In this document: piece by piece, positions 22,779 to 35,702 of the stretch
Position numbering within the stretch: position 1 is the stretch's first letter
Layout: every line of letters begins with the position of its first letter
Assembly (NCBI GenBank): GCA_038503065.1
Contig: JBCAMK010000003.1
Span: 2,852,001-2,916,000 of the forward strand
Source of the DNA: Paragyromitra xinjiangensis
Lineage: Eukaryota; Ascomycota; Pezizomycetes; Pezizales; Discinaceae
Direction: 5' to 3'
Length of the DNA stretch: 64,000 bases
Position numbers and translations under genes: made by a program
The notes under the pieces: model-generated
The model's input: the letters and a program-made list of their open reading frames with translations, nothing else
The model's database searches: none
What the model was told of the DNA's origin: nothing

Positions 22779-23212
22779 ATTTGAAGAATTGAAATCTGCA
22801 AGATAGGTAGTAGTAATTAATGGAGGGAAAAAACTAGGTGCAAAATACTGTTGCTTGAGACCCCTCAACTTATGTATCTTCTCAGCCTTGGAAAAAGCAA
22901 ACCACAGAATATGTCCTAAAAGTACAGAATAAGTCGGCCACTCTCGGTATACCACATCTCGGTATTTTGTTTCATGTTTGAGATGCTAATATCGACGGAA
23001 AGAGTAGTAGTGGTGCTAGATACAGTTCGTAATAATATGCGGCTGTGACAGAAATTGAATCGCCGATCACTGCATTATTGAACCTTGGCACTGGTCTCAC
23101 TACCTGAAGTGTTGGTGCCAGCGGGGGAGGAAGGCAGCCTTCCTCTTGGCATCATGTTGTGTACTTCTTGGAATGCTGTTGATTGAAAGAGGGCGCAGGG
23201 GGTTTTATGATA

Positions 23213-23421
23213 CCGTTGTATTTGGCCAGTAAGCCCATGGGCTTAAAGTAAAGTGGTGAGAAAGAAGGCGTGAGAACAAGCCAATTGGAACCTCAGGGTT
23301 GGGGTTACTGCCAGCACTTTCCTGTTTCAACGAAGTCAATGCTATTTGATTGGCTCTCTCCGCCGCCCTCTCTTTCACCACTTTACTTTAAGCCCATGGG
23401 CTTACCCGCCAAATACAACGG
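23213..23421. mobile_element. MITE-like inverted-repeat element with TA flanks
   Basis: A 209-bp element. Its ends, CCGTTGTATTTGGC... and ...GCCAAATACAACGG, are the start of inverted arms of about 53 bp that are nearly perfect and share the internal palindrome AAGCCCATGGGCTT. It is flanked by TA at 23211-23212 and 23422-23423, the target duplication of Tc1/mariner-type elements. It has no coding capacity. Confidence 0.8.
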
Positions 23422-25730
23422 TACGCTGCTTTCTTTCAAACCACACGTAATTATCTACCCCCAAGCCTTTCCCGTCTAAAGATTCCCAGAAAACAACCAA
23501 CCTTAGGACGAGGCAGTCCAGCAGATCTTCGCTAGTTTTAATCGCCAAAGTAAATATGTAATCATTAGCTTTAGGTTTTTGATAGGTTGGTCGAGTATGT
23601 TCGTTCAACCTCCTTCCCTCAGAGACAATACATTGTGGACCGTGTCATCACTGAAGATCACTCGAGCTTTTGCTAAAGTATATACCTTGTAATTTCTCGT
23701 ATTCCTCCCCAACATACCGGGATGGGGGAGTATTGGTTATAATAACCGATGCAATGACACACAGCGCACTAACCCAGAGGACTTTTAAACATGCTGGGGC
23801 CTCAGGGTTGCTCTCTTGTGTGACCAATTCAAGTGATAACTGACCCACGGCACCCGAAAAGCGTGCTGCGCCGTATTGTCTGAAGTCGTGTTAACCTTTT
23901 TACGCCCAATCCTATTGCTACTCCTAGCTAAGACAATCCTTTCTCCTGTAATACCAAGGAATAAGCTAATAGTTCTACAGAGGCTACTACACTCACCGAC
24001 CGATACATTACAGATTACAGACCTATGCAATAATTCAATACCTAGGAATCCTCTTCCAATGAAGAATATAATACCAACAATCCCACGACAATACAAAACA
24101 AGAAATTCTAACACGTACACCTAGTATCACAACCACTTCGCACGTATCTAACTCTAGCATAGAGTGAGATTAACTAATGATTCAAAGTTCTGTTGGCCAT
24201 TGTGGCACATGAAAGAACCCCTCTCAAGGTAAAATGTTAGCAAGCGTTGATGTCTTTACGTGCGGCAAGGCGTTCCTACTGTACAGTCAGTGTTGAGTTA
24301 GAGGATCTGAGCGTAAATCGACAAGTCACCAAAGCCCTCCCGCGCCGACCAAACCTTGTTAAAATAGCCGCAATTTACGCCGCCCAGACGCTAACCCTAC
24401 CGAAACAATTATGTTTAAGACTGAATGGTTGCTGACTAAAGAAGAGAAACGGTTCTCAAGCAGAATTGAAGCGAGGAATTTATGATCTGATGAAAAGATA
24501 TTCACTGGTAGCAATTATGATACTGCCAGAAGCCACTACCACAACATGATCTCAGACGTCCTTCTAGGTTCTTAATGCCACAAAACTCGTTGCAAGGCAT
24601 CCATCTAAGAGTTCTAGTTATAATAGGAAATAGAGGTTATTAGCAAATACCTAGCATGAATGAGTAAGAATGGGCAAGAATGGATCTACGTACCAGGAAG
24701 GGCTATCGGTATAGATCATATGGTGGAACTACCTCATTCTGGTTTCTGTTCTGAGTGACCCACCTTGCCCCAACTGTGCGCAGTTGATACGATATTTTCT
24801 GTGAATACAGGGTGTAATCGGACATAACTGTGAACATCCTGGCAGGTTTGTAGAACCAGCAAAGAACTTACCTACTTTTCTATTACTCACGAGAATTTGC
24901 GAGTCGGAGTGGTCAAGAAGTGCGAAAGCAACCATCTTAACTGCATGTAATCAATTTTCAACATACGCTCAAGTCTGGATGAAACTAAGCCGCCTCTTGA
25001 ACAAGTTTCGTTATTAAGAAATGTTTAACGGGACAAGAAAATTGGTTTGTTGATAGGAATATCGCTGAAAAAACTATTCTTAGGAGCGTCTTATAGGAAA
25101 TGAATCCCAACTAGGCTCCAGGATATACTGAGCCGCGTTTCCAGCATTGAATATTCGAAAATACATGTAGTTATACCTACGCGAGGGTTTGTTGCATAGA
25201 GGGCTGGACTAAATGTACCTTATTCTCCTAGGCGGTGAGTAAATTTCCACCAGAAGCAAGTGAGTACCCATGCCCAGAAATCAAAGATGAAGAGTGTGCT
25301 AACCTCGTGATCAATTCGGCCGACCCCATTAAATATCGTTTTTCTCAATGCTCCGCGAAGATGGGAAACTTTACAAAAATACCTTCTACCTTCATAGCCC
25401 GGTTACAATTGGGTTGGGGACTAGATACATTCTGCGTTGATATAATCAGCTGGGAATTATCTGCAAGGCCGTATTTCCCCTCACTGATTCATTTGTATAA
25501 CTCTTCTCGGACATTGGTAGAAATTATGATGTAACAATGTCTGCTCCCCCCTTCTTGAAATAAACTATATCAAGAGTCTCCTGACGGTGAGGTTTCATGT
25601 CTGAAGTTTTTCAGGTACGCTAGAAATAGCCAAAGTCTTAATACCCACCTATTTCTCACCTATTAACCCTTCAGTTCGACGGAACGTTATGAGACATAGA
25701 TTTCCCTCGAACGCAAATAAGGCGCTCCTC

Positions 25731-26098
25731 TAGCTTTCTGTCCATCTAACTCTGAACCTGGTCAGTAGTCGAACTGCTACCCTAGTAGCAGGAGCTCTCA
25801 TCTACCTTTCTGTCCATCTGACTCTGGACCTGGTCAGTAGACGAACTGCTATCCTTGTAGCAGGAGCTCTCATCTACCTTTCTGTTCATCTGACTCTGAA
25901 CCTGGTCAGTAGGCGAACTGCTACCATAGTAGCAGGAGCTCTCACCTACCTTTCTGTTCATCTGACTCTGAACCTGGTCAGTAGGCGAACTGCTACCATA
26001 GTAGCAGGAGCTCTCATCTACCTTTCTGTCCATCTGACTCTGAACCTGGTCAGTAGACGAACTGCTACCCTTGTAGCAGGAGCTCTTCATCTACCTTA
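25731..26098 (-). repeat. 72-bp minisatellite, about five copies
   Basis: Tandem copies with a 72-bp period and only a few differences each. On the minus strand the array is open for 102 codons (26090-25782) and encodes a 24-residue repeat such as VDESSCYYGSSSPTDQVQSQ followed by MNRK. The open frame may simply follow from a period divisible by three. There is no evidence that it is a gene. Confidence 0.85.
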
Positions 26099-28267
26099 TC
26101 AATTTATCGTAATAGTCTAGGATACAGGGTTGTCCAACCGCGTCAATGAGTAGTTCTCACTCCTCCATGTGAGAAGGAGACCCTAGTGTATCTCGACAAT
26201 AATTCGGTGTCGGGTATGAATTGTGATATGTAAGATGCGAAGCCTAAATGACTGATAAAACCGAGCTAAAGGAAGATAATGTTGAGGCTGATGGATTGGC
26301 TGGCTCCATGATAATAAAATTTGATCGACTATTGGCAAGAATGGCGTCCAACTGAATTTAACTCCAGGAATTTTATGATGGTACTTTCAACTCAATAGAA
26401 AGGAATTTTAATATGCTCTTTCATTCAGCTCCGTTAACGAGGGTGAAACTCGGCGATATCATACGCCAGAAGTTTAATGCTAGGATTGTATCTGAATAGT
26501 AATGTTTTTCTCGCTCACCGCAGATAGCTATAGTCAAAAGTAGCAAAGATAACCTTTGACCAACGGTGAGCGAGCTCCCATATCCCTCCCCGAAGCACGG
26601 AACTAACCGAGATCAGTAGGTTATCGGTCCCGTGGACGGATCTGCAGCTCCTAAGCTATTAAATTTCCCCGAATAAAGTTCCAGAGGAGCGCCCTCTTTT
26701 CACGATCCAACTAGATCTGTGGTTAGGCACACTGCTAGCCCCCGATTAGCTTGCAGAGCTCTCATCACCTGCGACGGAGACATTTGCTCTGCCAAACTGT
26801 CGCGTGATGTGAGTGTGTCACGCTATCTGAATTTATTGACTAGTAGGTTCCACTAAGCCTACTGAAATGAGACGGGCTTCAATTGTTGTTTGTTAGACAA
26901 TAGGAACAGGTGTTTTGGCCGATCTCTGCAGGAGTCTTGCTAGTCTCTGATGACAACTCAATCTCACAGACTGTAGCGCGTGAGATATCAGGCGTTAGAT
27001 CGAAATATGATATAATGGTAGCCGATAACGAGAGGAGCGAGAAAGTCTGTGAATGAATAGATCCGCGGAAGATAGCCTGCTCCAATCCAATTGAATGGGG
27101 ATGACAGCTGGTAATTAGGAGCAATACTTGCGTGGGTATCGCGGCGGAAAGATTTTTGCACAAGGAGATCCCCGTAGCGACATCAGAATAGAAGAGGCTG
27201 TCCATATTGTATAGGTAAATAGCAGTAAACATTCAGTGTTGGGTGAGCTCTCGTCGGTTCATGGGCTGATGCTTTCTTCAAAGGACGCATGTAGCCGAGA
27301 TCAGCGGGTTAGCAATCCAATGATCTCACCGTATTAAAATTTTCTTCAGCTTTCCGACTCGGGGAATTTTTACGGTATAGAAGGTCGTTATCTCGAGTGA
27401 ATTTGATGAGAGGAGAAGGAGGAGCTCCTCTACATTCGCGTTTTTCTACGTGATGCTAGACATTCCGAGTGGGCCCTATCAGCTTGTGGAACAGGAGCTG
27501 TTGGGACAGTCAGGGGACTTACTTAGTTAGCTTACTCCATCACGGGTGTGAAATTTGTGAACATTGCTTCTTCTGCCTTTTAGATTCCGCTACGCTCCTG
27601 TGAATGCTCTCAATTCGAACAAGAGCGTCGCTATAGTGTGGTTAGAATAATTTGGTATAGAAAATATGACACGAGAGTTGAGATGGAGTTGAACGGAGAT
27701 ATTGGCGAAAAAGGGTCCAGTTGCAGAGAGAATTGGACCGGACTAGGAACTGAACCCTCGTGGTGCGGGAAGGCGCATGGAGGCTCATCTCAATGGTGGG
27801 GCTTATCGATAACATCAGGACAGAGTTCAATCCCTCCCTCTCCTTGGCATTTCGACGTCATGCAGGGGTTTGTGTTTGTGGGAGGAGGAGCCCCTCCTCC
27901 CACCAATCCCCCGCGTCTTCTCTCCTGAACCTATCATCATTCTCCGATTTCTCTGCTCCTACATCCGGCTCCTGCTGCTACTTGTCCGGTACTTGTATGG
28001 GTGGAAATCGAGGTTACAAGGTTACATCCGGACCTGACGTTGTTTCGTTTTACATAATTCTTTCGTAGAGATCCGCTCTTTAAATACCATTGCTTCTTTC
28101 CACTGGGAAAAGAAAATCATCCTGGTTCTGCATACGTACCTTTTTACAACCTGGCTTTTTTTTTCCTTTTTTTTCACGCCGTATATACACGTACGTTTCG
28201 AGAATCACGACACATTCCCAAGAATCACGGCATACATTACAACTGTTAAAGAGTGACAACGGCAACC

Positions 28268-31200
28268 ATGACAAAAGGAATCAGAATTGCTATCGACGTA
28301 TATGTCCCGACCCTCGCTGCATTTTCAACCAGTTTCTAACCCTGAATTTCTCCCCTTTAAGCGTGGAGGAACATTCACAGATTGTGTTGGAAATCCCGGA
28401 AGCGGCAAACTCGAAGACGATGTCCTCATCAAGTTGCTCTCCGTCGACCCACAGAATTATGACGATGCCCCTCTGGAGGGTATCCGACGGCTCATGGAGA
28501 AATTCACAGGCAAAAAAATCAAGCGAGGAGAGCCTTTGGATACATCGGAAATAGGTGAGTAGAAGACAACCTTGGGATTTGAAGGTGATACAAAAGCTCG
28601 GACTAACGGAGAATAGAGTCGATACGAATGGGCACAACAGTAGCCACCAATGCACTATTAGAGCGAAAAGGCGAGAAGTGCGCACTGGTCACAACAAAGG
28701 GTTTTAAAGACTGCCTTGTGATTGGCAATCAATCCCGTCCCAAAATCTTTGACCTCGCCATCCGTAAACCCGAGGTTCTCTACCAGGCCGTCATCGAAAT
28801 TGCCGAACGTGTGACCCTTGAAGATTATGCCGAAGACCCATTTCGCAATGCGACGGACCCTGCCACTGCCAACGACTCGGACCTCGTCCGGGGCCTCTCC
28901 GGGGAAGCCGTTCGTATCCTCGCCAGACCAGACGAAGAAAATATCCGCAAAGACCTCCAGAAGCTGTACGATGATGGATTCAAATCTATTGCAGTGTGTC
29001 TAATGCACAGTTACACATTCCCAGATCACGAGAAGCTCGTTGGCAAACTAGCCGGGGAAATCGGATTCACACATATCAGTCTCTCATCCCAGCTCATGCC
29101 AATGATCAAGCTAGTCCCCCGTGCAACAAGTGCCACGGCAGATGCATACCTAACGCCCGAGATCCGGCGCTACATTTCCGGCTTCGAAAAGGGCTTTCAG
29201 GGTGGTCTCGGATCAGAGAGTGTCAAGAAAGAACCCGGATCTCGTGGGGCTCGGTGCGAGTTCATGCAGTCTGACGGCGGTCTCGTCGATGTGAGCAAGT
29301 TCTCCGGACTACGCGCCATCTTGTCCGGCCCAGCTGGCGGTGTCGTGGGATACGCATTAACTTCATATGACCCCAAAACAAAAATTCCCGTGATTGGTTT
29401 CGACATGGGTGGGACCAGTACTGACGTCTCGCGTTACGGTTCTGGGCGTTATGAGCACGTCTTCGAAACTACCACCGCAGGTGTCACGATCCAGTCTCCA
29501 CAACTAGATATCAACACCGTTGCTGCCGGCGGAGGGTCTCGGTTGTTCTGGAAGAACGGACTGTTTGTTGTTGGCCCTGAGTCCGCTGGAGCACACCCGG
29601 GTCCCGCGTGCTACCGGAAAGGTGGTCCATTGACTGTCACAGACGCAAACTTATTCCTAGGCCGTCTACTACCAGAATTCTTCCCAAAGATCTTTGGAAA
29701 GAATGAAAACGACGCTCTCGATGAGGCCGCGTCAAAGAAGTTGTTCGAGGAGTTGACAGAAGAGATTAACAAAGAGATATGTCAGAAAGACGGTGATAAG
29801 CCAATGTCACCTGAGGAAGTTGCATACGGTTTCATCAAAATCGCAAATGAGTCCATGACTCGTCCCATCCGCAGTTTGACTGAGGCGAAGGGGTACGATA
29901 CGAGTAAACACAGACTCGCCACATTTGGGGGTGCAGGTGGTCAGCATGCTGTAGCTATTGCGGCGAGTCTTGGGATCAAACAGATTCTCATTCACAAGTA
30001 CTCCTCCGTCCTCTCGGCGTACGGAATGGCGCTCGCCGATGTCGTGCACGAAGTCCAAGAACCCAGCTCGGCGGTATGGGGCAAGGATGAAAAGAAGGGG
30101 CTCATGAACAGACTACAGGAACTGAAAGACAAGGCGACAGCGGTGCTCAAGGAGCAGGGGTTTTCTGAGGAAGACGTTGTGCACGAAGAATACCTCAACA
30201 TGCGGTATCGCGGGACCGAGTCAGCGCTCATGATCGTCCGCCCAGAACCTGATGAGTTCGAAGATGGAGACGAGACAGCATTCGGGAAAGCCTTCGTGCG
30301 ACAGCATGAGCAGGAATTCGGATTCACTCTGCCAAACCGCGATGTCATCGTCGACGACGTGCGTGTGCGTGGTATTGGGAAGAGTTTCCGCGGGTTAGAG
30401 AAGACGGTCGATCAGCAGCTGAAAGATATCACTCCCAAACCAGTTGACAAAAAAAAGCGCCACGGCGATAAGAGCGTTTACTTTGAGGGCGGGCGACGAG
30501 ACACACCCATCTACCAGCTTTCAGATCTGTCAGTTGGGGCGAAGCTAAGGGGACCAGCGATACTTGCAGATGGAACGCAAACGATTGTAGTGACGCCAGG
30601 CGCAACAGCGGTGTTGATCGAAACGCATGTGGTGATTAACATCGGGGATGATGAGAGCGAGGAGGAGGAGGGGAAGAAAATAAACACAAAAGATGTGGAT
30701 CCAATTCTGCTAAGTATATTTGCGCATCGGTTCATGGCAATTGCAGAACAGATGGGGAGGGCACTACAGAAGACAAGTGTAAGCACAAACGTAAAGGAAA
30801 GGTTGGATTATAGCTGTGCATTGTTTGACGAAGATGGAGGGTTGGTTGCGAATGCGCCGCATTTGCCGGTACATCTAGGGAGCATGAGTACCTGTGTCAG
30901 GACTCAGGCAGCTATCTGGAAGGGAAAGCTCAAGAGAGGTGATGTATTGGTTTCAAATCACCCCGAGTTTGGCGGAACCCATTTACCTGGTAAATCCCCT
31001 CCACACCCTCCCCCTCTCTAGGGACAGAAGGACTCACACTAATATCGACCACTAGATATTACTGTTATCACCCCTGCCTTCAGCGGCGACAAAATCATCT
31101 TCTATGTTGCCTCCCGCGCCCACCATGCCGATATTGGTGGAATCCTCCCCGGCTCTATGCCACCCCATTCCCGCGAACTCTTCCAAGAAGGCGCAGCCAT

Positions 31201-32653
31201 CAAATCCGAAAAACTCGTCTCGGAAGGTAGCTTTAATGAAGACCGTATCACAGATTTACTCCTCCACGAGCCAGCAAAACATCCAGGATGTAGCGGGACC
31301 CGCTGTCTTGCTGACAACATCAACGATCTGAAAGCGCAAGTTGCAGCGAACCAGAAGGGGATTAATCTCATCAGTACGCTAATTGAGGATTATGGTGAGG
31401 AAGTCGTACAGTTCTACATGGTGTCAATACAGAAGAATGCGGAACAAAGTGTGAGGAATCTGTTGAAGTCTGTGTATAAGAGGTTTGAGGGGAAGGAGCT
31501 GAGGGCGAGGGAATACATGGATGATGGGAGCCCGATCTGTCTTAAAGTCGAGATTGATCACGAAAAGGGTGAGGCGGAGTTTGATTTTGAGGGGACAGGG
31601 CCGGAGATGTATGGTGAGTATTACCGCCCAAAATCCTAGCACGAAGAATTTAAGAGACGAGTGATAAACCATGAAGCTAATGATATGCAGGAAACATGAA
31701 TGCCCCAGAAGCAGTGACATATTCAGCGATCATTTATTGCCTGAGGTGCTTGATCTCGGAGGATATTCCACTGAATCAAGGGTGTCTAAAACCAATACAT
31801 GTTAAGATCCCAAAGAACAGTTTCTTGAGCCCGAGTGATGGTGCGGCTGTCGTTGGTGGCAATGTCTTAACAGTATGTGATACCAAGATCCCGTAGAAGC
31901 GAATGAGAGAATTAGCACTAATCTAGTGGTGGAACAGAGTCAGCGAATTACAGATGTAGTTCTGAAAGCGTTCCAAGCCTGCGCGGCTAGTCAAGGCGAT
32001 TGCAATAACTTAACATTTGGATATGGCGGTAGCCAAGATGGAGGTGACCACGTCCAGGGCTTTGGATACTATGAGACCATTGCTGGCGGGAGCGGAGCTG
32101 TGAGTTTACTTTTCCCCTCACGCACTTATGCTTACAAATGCTAACGCACATATAGGGCCCTAACTGGGACGGTACCTCAGGGGTCCACACCCACATGACC
32201 AACACTCGCATTACCGATGCAGAAGTCTTTGAGCGTCGCTACCCGGTTCTCCTTCGCGAATTCTCTATTCGCGAAGGTTCAGGTGGCAAAGGCGCTCACC
32301 CGGGCGGCGACGGTGTCATTCGCGACATTGAGTTCAGAATCCCAGTACAGGTTTCGATCTTGTCAGAGCGGAGAGTCTATCATCCATATGGGATGGCTGG
32401 CGGCGAAGACGCGGAATGTGGGCTCAACCTGTGGATTAGAAAGCTGGCGAATGGGGAAGTCAGGACCATTAATCTGGGTGGGAAGAATACTGCCGCGATG
32501 AAGCCAGGCGAGCGAATTATGGTTTGTACTCCTGGGGGGGGTGGATATGGGAAATTGGACGATAAGAGGAATGTCGTGGAGGAGAAGGATCCGAAGTTGG
32601 CATGGAGAGGAGGAAGTTTGGCGAGTAGGATGGCGACGCAGGAGTCGAATTGA
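28268..32653 (+). CDS. 5-oxoprolinase (ATP-hydrolysing), HyuA-HyuB fusion
   Basis: Converts 5-oxo-L-proline to L-glutamate with ATP hydrolysis, in glutathione salvage, in the cytosol. Seven exons: 28268-28297, 28362-28554, 28617-30989, 31056-31613, 31691-31872, 31938-32099 and 32156-32653, summing to 3996 nt, 1331 residues, the normal eukaryotic length. The N-terminal hydantoinase A half starts [14 protein letters not shown], a short nucleotide-binding motif split by the first intron, and includes [30 protein letters not shown] and [17 protein letters not shown]. The hydantoinase B half includes [33 protein letters not shown] and a C-terminal [10 protein letters not shown]. Both halves appear intact with no frameshift. 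Confidence 0.95.
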
Positions 32654-35600
32654 TGGATTTCTGTGGGAAGACTGGAACCCTTGTGTTTGGACTGTTGACC
32701 TTTGACCCGATACCTTTTCTTAGGATGACGGAAACTGTAGTTATAGATTGTGGCATATTTTACCGTGCACATGCAACGAGGAGACTTTGGAAGTGTTTAT
32801 AGGCTGCAAATTCAGATTTCTTACTGTTAACTTCTCTGAGATGCTTTACCACATGAAGTTTTTCCCTCTAGAAAGTCTTGTGAATTCTCATAATAAAAAT
32901 AAGCAGCTTCTCCATTTTCAGGGCCAGGTTTCATAGATCACGAAAAATCACTCGTGCCAAGAAATCTCGCTAAACTTCACCCTTTCGCAAATCTATCAAA
33001 ATCCACAGATTGGCCGAAATTTCAATAGATCTCACTTTCCTTGTCTATGTATCTGGGCTGGGTACTGGGTGGAGTCGAGAGCGACTGGACACTCGCTAAA
33101 CGGTGGCGCCAACACAGTCGTTGTTGTTCCTGCATACCGTTGAGCGATGGCATCGCTGCATGAAAAGCCGCCTGATGATTCGTAAGGAATCTCGGGTGTT
33201 GTTCATGTCTGTCGCTAGTCAGTCAGATTGGATTTAATCCTGCCCTAGCGACAATAATGCTCTCTAGCTTTTGGTTCGTGGTACCTGGTATTACTCAAAG
33301 AGACGAAACTTAGTCCCTGAGGACACAAGAGAACGGCTCTTCTAGCCAAACGTTTATAGGCGCTGAGACCTGCACTACCAGTAATGCCGCTTCATAGATG
33401 ATCACTCATTACCCACACGAAGGAAGAAAAGAGCAGACTTGTGCCATCACTGGACGATATCTCGAGCAGAAGAGCTTAGTATTCGGATATGAAGTTTTTC
33501 GCCGAAAAGAGCGGAGATCGCTGTCACAGGGGAATTAGCTCGTTTGACCTCTCCTCTCACAAGCGGGTTGAAGTTAAACGCAGGAGACAATGTACGTACA
33601 AGGAGCATTAGAGAGCTTAGTGGTGCCATGTTTGTTGCATAGCATAGCTGGCTTGGTCTAGGCGTCTTGTTCGCGGAGGACTATTTTGAGCTGTATGTCC
33701 AGCGCGCATTTTATTTGCTTGTTGCAAGATACTCTCACATGTAATCTTTATTACTGACTTGTCGTAGCCCTACACTAGTTCTGAGACCTGAAGTGCAGAT
33801 ACGGGAAGGTCTATACATGGTTGTCTGGAACATTGGGGCTTGGTCGTAGGGAATTAGCCGAATTAGGTAACGAGTTATGGAAATGACTTCACGTGACTGT
33901 CATATTTTAGTATTATTTTCCCCTCAAATGCAGAGTGAACGTTCTCACGCAAGTTTTCCGGTCGGAAGACACGGAAGAAGGTACACGCAAGATAGTATTC
34001 GATGGAAGCGCGCGGATTCGTAGGAAACTAGTCTTCGTCCATTGTTTCCCTCTTTTCGGTGTTTCCATCACGAATAAGGTGCCAAGTCCGCCAAGTACTA
34101 AGAGCACCAAATCTCCCCCACGAATTTAGCACCATAGGTTAGCGAAACGGCGAGGGTTTTAAAAATAGACGAAAGTGCAGGAAAAAAACGGGTAATTAGC
34201 TAAACCCGGTTCCTTGGTTGCTAAGAAGAAAGGATCATGCGCTTGCGGTTCCCTCGAGCAGCTGAATGGCACGGTTCGAGATCCTGCACCAGCTGAAAAA
34301 GAAAGTTTTTTCTCCAGTGCAAACACATGAATAAACATTGTGCTGGCGTCATCGAGAATGGTTTTTTTTGAAGGGTTTGATCAAGTGCTCTTTTGGGGAC
34401 GGATAAATGGATGTGGGACGAAAGGGGCCAAGGGCGGGTTTTGGATGTAGATTTCGGTGTTTCATGACTAGCGCACGGACAACAGCATTTATTACACCCA
34501 CGGTAATCCACGAAGCAGTTCCGAGGCGCCGTGAATTCCGCTTGTTCGGGCGGGGGACAACAGTAGGTTATGTAGATTTGTCGACGGCGCCGACGAGGAG
34601 CTAGAGCTAGAATTGGAGGTGTGCGAAATTTGTCTGGTTTGTGTGTCTGGTCTAGTGCACATAGGACATCTGGTTGTTGTATCGCGTGATGAAGTTGGAG
34701 AAGCGCTCATATTTTTTTAGCTTCATGCCACCTTCTTTGGACTTTGCTAAAGGATACTGTGTAATCTGGAAGCCAAGGTCTGCTGAGCTGCTACCATCAG
34801 ACTATGCGCAGAGATCAGGTGGAATTGAATAGAAGGGAGGATGTGGCGGAGGCGGAGGCTTTTGGGCGGTGGAGATCCTTCGTTTGCCGAGACGTTCAGG
34901 CACCGCCCCTGTTGAGCTTCCGTTCTTAATGGTGGCTATCCCTCTCCCTTTAGATTATTCGTTGCAAGTGCAATTTTCCAGATTCCCCGATCCTCTCTTG
35001 CAGCAAGCCTCCTGTCAGGCACAACCCAAGCTAGTAGATCCGTACCTGCTCCAGTTTTGCCCCTGGCCACCAGAAAGGGATTCCACCGCGCGTTCGCAAG
35101 CGAACATTGGTGAGCTTAGCCACCAACCAGAGCACGGTCTATACCAAAAGTCGGATTTCTGAGCAGAGACCCTGTTGTTTGCACCTTGCACTTTGCGCTC
35201 TTTGGTCAGTTGTGCTGCCGCTTGCTCCCTCCTCTTCCCTTTCCTCCTTTCCCTCAACTCATCGCTGCACATCACCGCCTAACCGCCAATTCTCTCCCCT
35301 CGTGTCTTTTTCCTTTTATTGTTTCCCCCACTTGGCTGACTGACTGACACTCTCTTTCCCACCCTCAGTCTAACTACTTTTCTTCCCTTGGTATTTCCAT
35401 TGCCGTTCCCTTGCAGGCGCTCCACCTTCTCTTGCTTACTTGCCCTTTCTTTCTCTTTCATTTTCCACTTTCCCTTTCTTCCTCCTTTATCCATCATCCT
35501 AGGCCATCTTCAGTCGTTTCCTGAGCCTTTGTTGTGTCTGTCTACCCACCCCCTTCATTCCAGCCACCCATTCAATTGATCCAACGGAACGAAACAGAGG

Positions 35601-35702
35601 CACTCATTAACATCTGGGGTTCCGACATTTGAATACCCCTCTGGTCTCTTTCAGCTTTCTTCCTCCTTTCCTTTATTTACTTTTTGCATATACACGACAG
35701 TC
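32654..35702. other. 3-kb spacer with long C/T-rich leader at its right end
   Basis: No confident gene. A minus-strand stretch at about 34221-34740 is open in more than one frame and could hide a small split gene, but no joined model was convincing. From about 35160 to 35702 the sequence is strongly pyrimidine-rich and leads into the Flc/TRP gene. Confidence 0.45.
35163..35702 (+). promoter_or_regulatory. pyrimidine-rich promoter/5' leader of the Flc-like gene
   Basis: More than 500 bases dominated by CT, TTCC and CCCTT runs immediately precede the ATG at 35703. Such CT-rich tracts mark core promoters and leaders of well-expressed filamentous fungal genes. The exact transcription start cannot be read from sequence. 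Confidence 0.45.

Larger units (their letters stand above)
22779..28267. other. 5.5-kb gene-poor region with repeats
   Basis: Apart from the inverted-repeat element at 23213-23421 and the 72-bp minisatellite at 25731-26098, nothing is supportable. The frames at 25235-25534 (no ATG at its start) and 26879-27232 (-) show no motif. A small GC palindrome (GGGAGGAGG/CCTCCTCCC) lies near 27880-27902. The last 250 bases form the T/C-rich leader of the 5-oxoprolinase gene. Confidence 0.5.

Noticed and set aside
25235..25534. 99-codon frame
   Set aside because: Begins with GTG, has no ATG until its middle, and shows no recognisable motif or splice partner.
26879..27232. 117-codon minus frame
   Set aside because: No family resemblance and set among non-coding repeats; insufficient support.
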